64,000 nucleotides of DNA from positions 21,678-85,677 of the forward strand of contig JABANP010000210.1 of NCBI GenBank assembly GCA_013115135.1, read 5' to 3'. Below are positions 57,710 through 64,000 of this stretch, in pieces (the first letter of the stretch is position 1; each line of letters opens with the position of its first letter). The stretch comes from Perkinsus olseni (taxonomy: Eukaryota > Perkinsozoa > Perkinsida > Perkinsidae). Below the pieces are notes generated by a model. It made no database searches, was not told where the DNA came from, and saw only the letters and a program-made list of their open reading frames with translations. The position numbers and the translations under genes are program-made.

Positions 57710-58269
57710 TCAGGAGCTGCGGTTAAGTTCATGATGACGTGAATGTCACTTGATCAGCACTCAAGTCCATTTTCGATGAACGATGGTCGGTGATGTTTGT
57801 ATCACGATCCTTGTATATGTCGTCTGAGGCGAGGATAATCATGTATTCTCTCTATTATCTTTCATTGAGATCGTCAACATTCATGGTGTCCTCGGGGTTC
57901 AGCGCGGCTTTGTAGGTGCGCTCACATCAGTCGATCGCTGCAGAGTTCCACTCCGCTCCCTGCGGCCATTCTTTCTTTTTCGGATCGCACTGGGTTGTCT
58001 TCGATGCCCAACATGGCGCTGAGAGACCAGTGGTCTCAGAGCAGTGAATTCCGATCTCGTCGTTGATAATCGCTACTGGTTCCGCTGCCAGTGTACCGAG
58101 TATATGCTGTATACAGTACTCGAGTCGAATCGATAGCATGGAAGGAGTCTCCAGCAAAAGGTATAGAGTTTCTCTCGTCCGCTATGTCGCGTTCTGTCTA
58201 GAGGGGGTCTTACGCAACGCCATTTGCTTCAGCCTCGTTTCTTGGATTTCGGGAGTATTTCACCTTTAA
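57710..58269 (+). repeat. Conserved 3' flank, type 1
   Basis: Copy following the frameshifted gene. It contains CTCCCTGCGGCCATTCTTTC, shared exactly with 53775-53795. Confidence 0.8.
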
Positions 58270-58566
58270 TAGAACCTCGGGTCATTAGTGACTTGGACTA
58301 GTCGCTCCAGCCGGACCGACACAGCATTAAACCACAATGTGCAGGAAGCAACACGCGTGTCCTCGATCAGGGGATCGATATTCCTCTGTCAGCTTCTTAG
58401 ACCCATTGCGACATTGCACTAGTGTATACGCAACGCGTGGTTCAGTTCAGTTAAGTATCCCCACTGTACGTTGCAGTGGGGGTACTCAACTCAGCTGAGG
58501 TGACAGTCTATGACGTTAGAATCTGTAAAGAGTCCTTGTACTGATCCTTCCTAGGTACAACGTTGA
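58270..58566 (+). repeat. Conserved 5' segment, type 2 (partner 54091-54398)
   Basis: Precedes the truncated copy at 58585. It lacks about 30 bases present in the partner before the hairpin. Confidence 0.85.
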
Positions 58567-58584
58567 TTGCTTGTCGAGTCCATC

Positions 58585-58749
58585 ATGATGATACTCGTTT
58601 ACCTCACCCTACTCCTCACCCAAGCTACTGAAGGCATCCTCCGTGTACCATTCCCTAAGGGGAGATACATCGGTGGAATCAGCCACCCCTACCTGCGTAT
58701 TGTTACTATCTTCGTGAGCCTTGACGAAGTGCAAAAGGTTATCTTGTAG
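58585..58749 (+). pseudogene. Secreted family copy 6, 3'-truncated
   Basis: Signal peptide MMILVYLTLLLTQATEG, then VPFPKGRYIGG, HPYLRIV and DEVQKVIL, ending in TAG at 58749. The C-terminal two thirds are absent and sequence passes into an unrelated stretch, then the type 1b flank. It is the mirror image of the 54400 copy: same upstream segment, opposite half of the gene kept. Confidence 0.8.
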
Positions 58750-58799
58750 CCCTTTCGTCCCGGGGTCACCATCGATAAAACCCTCCGGGATTTACCTCA

Positions 58800-59417
58800 G
58801 TAGGAGTATGCGCAGCACTTCCCCTTGAAAACACTTCTGGATGAGGACATTTGAGATGGGGCTCAGAAATTATAAACCCGGCCCGAGATGAGCTCCTCGA
58901 TGATGAGAATCTCTAGCGTAATCTAGCCTAGCGTAAATTCTAGCTAAATGTGGCACGTATACTCATGCACGCCAGTTCAAGACGTAGTATGATGTCTGAC
59001 TGAGACCAATGATATGCAGTAGGAGTAAAGGTAAGTGCAGCGCTGACAGTCTAACCGCTGAGTAGTACTGGACCGGGAGCTAAATAGCTCTTTGGCGCTT
59101 TTATAGTGCAAGAGATAGCCCTAACACTTTTCCGTGGTAGTGACACGGGCGCGTACGCACAAGTCTCGGCCACCCAATAGTTGTTACTGAAACAGTAGCC
59201 GCCCATTGGCTGAAATTGACTGAGAGAAGTTTCTATTCCCATTGTACTCAACCGCTTGGTCCATCCCAGGTGTTGTTCAGTCGAACAGTGTAGGTTTTGC
59301 TACTACTAACAGGTAGCTACAAGTTGTCACTGTCCCGGTGACGCCACTAGCCATCCGGCTAGTGGCACGCGCCCTCGAAGAGGTTTCGACTCAAGCGCAA
59401 TACCAATTGTCATTTTC
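58800..59417 (+). repeat. Conserved 5' flank, type 1b
   Basis: Upstream of copy 7; see 56680-57291. Confidence 0.85.
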
Positions 59418-59846
59418 ATGATGATGCTCTTCTTCTACCTTGTAGTACTCATCACCCAAGCTGTGGCAGGCCAACCCACCGTCCCACCCTTCCCATTCCC
59501 CCAAGGGAAATACGTTGGTGGACAACTATCACCCTACCTGCGTATCGAGACTAACTTCGTGACAGTTAGGAAAGTGCCCAGGGTTCATCTCAGGATCTCT
59601 TGCGGGTGTAATAGAGATTCCTGGGATGGCTGGTTCGATGTCGGTAGAGGTAGACTTGCCAATCTGTTCACCTTGAAGGACTACCCGACAGACCGCAAGT
59701 ATGCGGACCTTCTCGCCTTTTACAACACCCACTGCGGTCGACCTTCTGGCAGAACAGGTGATCTAGCCGTCTTTTCTAGCGACGCCCAGTCGACCAAGTA
59801 TGCCACCAAATTGGGGAAGGATACGATCGTTCTTTACTCGGCGTGA
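59418..59846 (+). CDS. Small secreted protein, array copy 7
   Basis: 142 residues. Signal peptide MMMLFFYLVVLITQAVAG, PFPQGKYVGGQLSPYLRI, CNRDSWDGWFDVGRGRL, YADLLAFYNTHCGRPSG, and GDLAVFSSDAQSTKYATKLG ending in VLYSA. It is nearly identical to copy 2 over the first 75 residues and more different after GRG, suggesting a conversion boundary. The frame is intact, and the usual 3' flank follows. Confidence 0.85.
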   Translation: MMMLFFYLVVLITQAVAGQPTVPPFPFPQGKYVGGQLSPYLRIETNFVTVRKVPRVHLRISCGCNRDSWDGWFDVGRGRLANLFTLKDYPTDRKYADLLAFYNTHCGRPSGRTGDLAVFSSDAQSTKYATKLGKDTIVLYSA

Positions 59847-59849
59847 GAT

Positions 59850-60420
59850 CCCTCAGGAGCTGCAGTGATGTTGATGATACAGTGAATGTTACTTCATCAT
59901 CACTCAAGTCGAGAACGGATGAACGGTGGTCGGTGATGTTTGTATCACGGTTCGCGAACGTGCTTCCTGAGCTCGAGATACTCACGAATTTCATCTTTTG
60001 TTTTTCATGGAGACTATCAAACATTCATGTAGCCCTCGGGCATTTAGCGCGGCTTTGTAGGTGCGCTTACATTAGTCGATCGCTGCAGACTTCTACACCG
60101 ATCCTTGTAACCGCTTTTTACACATCGGATCGCACTGGGTTGTCTCAGACCCAGCACAGTGTTGAGAGACCAGTAATTTCCGATCTTATCGACGACAAAT
60201 CCCCGCTTTTGGTTTCACTACCATTGTACCGAGTATGTGCTGCATACAGTGCTCAAATCGTCGAGATAGCGTGGAGGGTTTGTGGGGTTTTCAGCAAGAG
60301 TAACAGTCTCTTTTGTGTCCGTTGTGTTGGGTTCTGAGACGGAACCTTCGTCTGCAGGGGATCTTACACGGCACCAAAGGCTTTTGCCTCGTTTCAAGGA
60401 TTTTGGGGTAAGTTCACTTT
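59850..60420 (+). repeat. Conserved 3' flank, type 1
   Basis: Follows copy 7. GAACGGTGGTCGGTGATGTT and GATCGCACTGGGTTGTCT are shared with the other flanks. Confidence 0.8.
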
Positions 60421-60889
60421 GATAAAAACTGTGAAAACTCAGAACGAGGTCTCATCGGGGCAGGCTTCTCGGAGGGGAGCAGCAGAAGGATGGATGCTGT
60501 TGACTAGCCTTCATCGGGAGATTAAGTGGTAAACTTTGTCTCGTGTTAGTTGAAGTTCAAACTGATTCAGTGTGAGTGTCAGTTTCTAAGCAGAGATTCT
60601 CCACTAGAGAACCGAGTTGAACTTCTGGAGCATGAAGCTTGAGGGCCACCAATTTGGTGGCATTGAAGTGAATCCTTCGTGTTACGACAGACTACGATAA
60701 ACGATTTGCATATATGTCATTTATAAAATGACGCTATGCGAAAAGCTCTTCCGAATGCAGTACACCGTAACGGCGGACTGCGGCGGTACCACCGCTGATC
60801 CTATCTTGCTCCTACGCTAAAGCGATTGATAAGACAGGAGATGAAAGATTAAATTCCGAGCGTTGGGTTCTGACAGAGTCAGTCCCTTA
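60421..60889. other. Unique stretch in the array
   Basis: No gene and no match to the other flanks except its opening bases, which resemble 50850-50930 (AAACTCAGAA followed by CAGGCT). It contains CACCAATTTGGTGGC (60648-60662), a short palindrome. Confidence 0.35.
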
Positions 60890-61456
60890 CAATGGGGCTG
60901 GAGAAATGGTAAACCCGGCTCGAGATGAGTCTCTAGCTAACGAGAATCCATAGCGTATTCTAGCCAGGCGTGAGTCCTAGGGTACTGTGGCGCGTATACA
61001 TATGCACGCCAGAGCAAGACGCAGGATGGTGCCAGATGCTTACCGGAGATCAATGATATGCAGTAGTAAACGCAAGTGCAGCGATGATAATCTAACTGCT
61101 AAGTGGTACAGAGCCGGGTGCTACAAAGCCATAAGGCGCCATTATAGTGTAAGAGATTGGTCTAGCCATCATCCATGGGAGTAAACCGGGCGCGTACGCA
61201 CGAGTCTCGCTCACTCGCTAATCTTTGCATAAAGAAGTCGCAGCCCACCGGGATGGATGGAAGATGCTTCAGTCTTCATCGCACTCAGTCACTATATCCA
61301 TCCTCGGTGTTGTTGAGGTACCCAGTGCGGGTGTTACCGCTTAGGAACCCCGTAGGTGCTCGATGGCTCCGCCCCGGTGACGCCACTAACCACTCGGTGC
61401 GTGGCACGCACCCTTGGCGGGGTCTCGACTGAAACGCAACACTAACTGTTATCCTC
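60890..61456 (+). repeat. Conserved 5' flank, type 1b
   Basis: Upstream of copy 8; see 56680-57291. Confidence 0.85.
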
Positions 61457-61876
61457 ATGATGATGCTCTTCTTCTACCTGATAGTACTCATCACTCGAGC
61501 AGTGCAAGGCCAACCTCCCTACCCGTTCCCCCTGGGGAGATACATTGGTGGATTGCTCGCACCGTATCTACGTGTCGAGACTAACTTCGTGACCGTTAAA
61601 GAGGAACCCAAGGTTCATCTCACGGTCTCTTGCGGGGCCAGTAGAGATTCCTGGGATGGTTGGTTCGATGTCGGCAGAGGTAGACTTACCAATTTGTTCA
61701 CTTTGAAGGACTACCCGACCAACCGCAATTATGCGGAGTTTCTCAACTTTTACAACGCTCACTGTGGTCGAGCGCCAGGCAAAAAAGGTGATCTAGCGGT
61801 CTTCTCTAAGGACCCCAACTCGAACAAGTATGCCACCAGATTGGGAAAGAATACGATCTTCCTCTACGCGGCGTGA
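61457..61876 (+). CDS. Small secreted protein, array copy 8
   Basis: 139 residues. Signal peptide MMMLFFYLIVLITRAVQG, then YPFPLGRYIGGLLAPYLRV, SRDSWDGWFDVGRGRLTNLF, YAEFLNFYNAHCGRAPGKKG and DLAVFSKDPNSNKYATRLGK ending IFLYAA. Two Cys (VSCG and HCGR). The frame is intact. It is the closest intact relative of the frameshifted copy 5 and shows what the A run looked like before the shift. Confidence 0.85.
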   Translation: MMMLFFYLIVLITRAVQGQPPYPFPLGRYIGGLLAPYLRVETNFVTVKEEPKVHLTVSCGASRDSWDGWFDVGRGRLTNLFTLKDYPTNRNYAEFLNFYNAHCGRAPGKKGDLAVFSKDPNSNKYATRLGKNTIFLYAA

Positions 61877-61879
61877 AAT

Positions 61880-62420
61880 GTCTCACGAGCTGCAGTAAGT
61901 TTCATGATGTCATTTTATCATCACTCAAGTCGAAAGTGGATGAACGGCGGTTAGTGATGCTTGTAGCACGGTCCTCGAACATGTCGGCTGAGGTCAAGAT
62001 ACCCATGCATTTTCTCTGTTATCTTTACTGAGGTTATCAAACATTCATGTAGCCCTCGGCATTCAGCGCCCCTTCGTCGGTGGATTCACGGCAGTCGATA
62101 GCTGCAGAGTTCTACACCGATCCTTGTACCCATTTGTTATGAATCGGATTACACTGGGTTTCCTTAGACGCCCAGCATAGTGTTGAGAGACCAGTGATCT
62201 TCGATCTCATCGTTGACATCGTCAACATAATAACCGTTTTCAGCTTTTAGTCAACTTACTATTGTTCCGAGTATGTGCTGTATACAGTACTCAAAACGGA
62301 GAGATATTAGTTAGGGTTTGTGGGGTCTCCAACAAGGGTACAGTCTCTTTCGTATCCGTTGTGTTGAGTTCTGTTTAAAAGGGATCCCACCAGAATATGC
62401 GCAGCACTTCCCCTAAGAAA
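61880..62420 (+). repeat. Last 3' flank and end of the array
   Basis: Type 1 flank following copy 8. It ends at the unit-edge word ATATGCGCAGCACTTCCCCT (62396-62415); the array stops there. Confidence 0.75.
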
Positions 62421-62436
62421 CAGGATTACCGAAATC

Positions 62437-62485
62437 AGAACTCCAAGATCCTGTCGAGACGGTCGCGCGAGGATCTTGGAGTTCT
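62437..62485. repeat. 16-bp inverted repeat at the array edge
   Basis: AGAACTCCAAGATCCT (62437-62452) and AGGATCTTGGAGTTCT (62470-62485) pair perfectly around a 17-base GC-rich loop. They lie 20 bases beyond the last array word. Confidence 0.7.
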
Positions 62486-62657
62486 CGAGCGGAGGGGTTG
62501 GTCGTGGGTGAGGTCAAGCGGGGTCGCGTCGAGAAACCGCACAACACTAGAATGAACACAAGATGACCGGTATTAGTGGAAGAGGCTGCTGGTGATGGTG
62601 CTGCTTCATTACCCATAGACATGCATTACTGTACAACATCACTGATAAAATACAGTC

Positions 62658-63351
62658 TCAGGAAGAATCACTGGAGTCACTCGACTCCTCGTTCGGGGGC
62701 ACATAGGGAGCCAATCTCACGCCGTCCGCTGGACGGCCACCGCCAACAGCAGTAGCTGTCGCGTCGTTCCTACTCAAAACCATGGGCCTTCTCACTTGAC
62801 ACAACTCCACAGCTCACTTCTTGACAGGCTGCTGCTGCTGGTGATTCATAGACTCGACAAAGGAGTTGGTCCCCGGCAACTCACGCTTACTGGTAGCCCG
62901 ACTCGGCGTAGGGGCGAGTAGGGGAGGAGTCGGACTGCCGACCCTCGGCTGTTGCTGCATGGGGGCTCGGAAATGCTCTCCGCCTGGCTGGAGCCTGAAC
63001 GCACGAATCGGCGTCTCGTAGCAACGACGGCACGAACCCGTCAGTGACAGAACCCCTGGACTCCTGGATGGCCTTGGCAGCAGCTGCTACGGCCGCAGCG
63101 AAGATCCCCTTGTCCATATCTAGCGGGGGAGCTCCACCTTCCCCAAGGGTCCCAACCTGGGGCGCTGTAGGGGGCCTCGGGTCATAGCCGGCATACATCT
63201 GGGATGAGGAAATGCCATCACAACGGCGGAGGACGATATGTTGCTCCATCAGGCGAAAATCCCGGCTCTTCGTCCGCGACCTTGCGTAACATACAACTCT
63301 CGTACGCTTCTCTGACACTATCCCGCCCTCGAATGTGCTAACGCAATTCAC
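62658..63351 (-). CDS. Proline/glutamine-rich hypothetical protein, multi-exon
   Basis: First readable exon: DFRLMEQHIVLRRCDGISSS, MYAGYDPRPPTAPQVG and DKGIFAAAVAAAAKAIQES (an alanine-rich helix). After a frame change that implies an intron near 63040-63060 it reads YETPIRAFRLQPGGEHFRAP, GSPTPPLLAPTPSRATSKRE and MNHQQQQPVKK. A 30-bp intron (62788-62817) joins VKK to PMVLSRNDATATAVGGGRPA and a serine/acidic tail ending at 62658. Low-complexity, probably disordered; no catalytic motif. The start may be the ATG near 63249 (MEQHIVLRR). It is immediately downstream of retroelement sequence, but its splicing suggests a host gene. No family recognised. Confidence 0.5.
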
Positions 63352-63634
63352 CCACCCTTGGCAACATGTAACTTGCTACTGGTGCTGGGGTGGGCTATCA
63401 CTCAGCCACTCAGTGTCTCCTTGACACCCCAGCAACCACCTCCTAACTACTTAAAAAAAAATACAATGGTGGGCACACAGTCAACTGAGGAACATTACTA
63501 CTCTCCGGCATAACACTGCCTCCTCTCGTTGGCCGCTCCGCTAGCCGTGCAACTAGCGCTCGCCCGAACTCTTCGTCGCTACTGAGTTGTACTCTACAAC
63601 ACTGCGTGTTCTGCCATACAATGGGAAAAGAGCA

Positions 63635-63740
63635 CAAGTCGCGAATCGATCAGCCGGGGAGGAGACCCCGTCCCTCCCTCAAGGGGGGGGGGGTCGCCTG
63701 GTAGGAGTGTCTCCTCCCCGGCTGATCGATTCGCGACTTG
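63635..63740. repeat. Perfect 32-bp inverted repeat with 42-base loop
   Basis: Arms 63635-63666 and 63709-63740 are exact reverse complements (core CGAATCGATCAGCCGGGGAG). The loop holds CCGTCCCTCCCTCAAGGG plus a long G run; the same CCCTCCCTCAAGGGGGGG word recurs right after the second arm at 63751-63768. It could be paired element ends or a fold-back structure. Confidence 0.85.
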
Positions 63741-63797
63741 CCCACCCGTCCCTCCCTCAAGGGGGGGAACCGCGTAGTCTGCCAGATGTGAAAGACT

Positions 63798-63990
63798 CCC
63801 ACAGCCTGTGGGAGGCTTGCACAGCCTGTGGGCCACAGGGAGGATATCGCGGTGGACCACAACGGCACGTTGTCGCACGGGTAGAGTCGGAAGCGAACCC
63901 GGCTGACAAACCCTCCCGAGGTGAGGGTGTAGGCCGGCGATGGAAAAAAAGGTTGTGTTCCATCAGCAGTCGTGCACCCGTGAGGCACTG
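63798..63990 (+). mobile_element. Retroelement fragment (RNase H end)
   Basis: A plus frame ends with HVVARVESEANPADKPSRGE. The NPAD-x-x-SRG motif is typical of the end of the RNase H region in LTR-type retroelement polyproteins. It starts after repeated CACAGCCTGTGG words (63799, 63821) and the inverted repeat, and runs to a stop at 63989-63991. No reverse transcriptase is visible in this window, so it is a fragment or an unfinished element at the window edge. Confidence 0.45.
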
Positions 63991-64000
63991 AACCGGCGGA

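Noticed and set aside
1..64000. CRISPR arrays, bacterial operons, rRNA genes, spliced-leader RNA genes
   Set aside because: Looked for by eye. No regularly spaced repeats, no rRNA-like sequence and no leader-like CCGTAGCCAT...TTGGCTCAAG sequence was seen.

Overview
The window looks like nuclear DNA of a unicellular eukaryote, most probably a Perkinsus-type alveolate. The organism call is inference. It rests on proteins split by very short GT-AG introns (25-77 bp wherever a join can be checked by frame and family motif), on carrier and zinc-finger proteins of alveolate style, and on tandem families of small secreted proteins with no family I recognise. Nothing bacterial is visible: no operons and no ribosome-binding-site pattern.

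Layout. 1-7.4 kb: three CCCH zinc-finger genes on the plus strand; the first two are a recent 1-kb duplication with a divergent middle. A broken copy of a secreted Cys-rich (PAN-like) gene lies between them. 8.8-11.7 kb: a nucleotide-sugar transporter (SLC35A type) and the intact PAN-like gene. 12.3-20.2 kb (minus): a large EF-hand/WD40 protein, then poorly resolved genes including a coiled-coil protein with 26-28 bp introns. 20-26 kb: little that I can assign. 26.2-32.4 kb (minus): a TBC-domain RabGAP and a TPR protein. 33.7-35.5 kb (plus): a membrane-anchored zeta-toxin-like P-loop kinase. 36.1-40.6 kb (minus): PIG-Q/GPI1, the GPI-anchor GlcNAc-transferase subunit, and a mitochondrial carrier. 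41-46 kb: decayed repeat-rich sequence.

46.3-62.4 kb is the most unusual part. It is an array of a small secreted protein family with nine recognisable copies: five intact, one frameshifted, two truncated and one reduced to its tail. The copies sit in duplicated 5' and 3' flanks, interleaved with two pepsin-like protease pseudogenes. One copy is interrupted at its 3' end by a 1.86-kb insert bounded by 17-bp direct repeats; the insert carries a CCHC zinc-knuckle reading frame. 62.6-64 kb: a proline/glutamine-rich multi-exon gene, a perfect 32-bp inverted repeat, and the RNase H-like tail of a retroelement running off the end.

The housekeeping genes fit one theme, the secretory and membrane system: nucleotide-sugar import into the Golgi, GPI-anchor synthesis and Rab GTPase control. 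The array and the PAN-like gene would supply secreted cargo. That link is inference from content, not from co-regulation.
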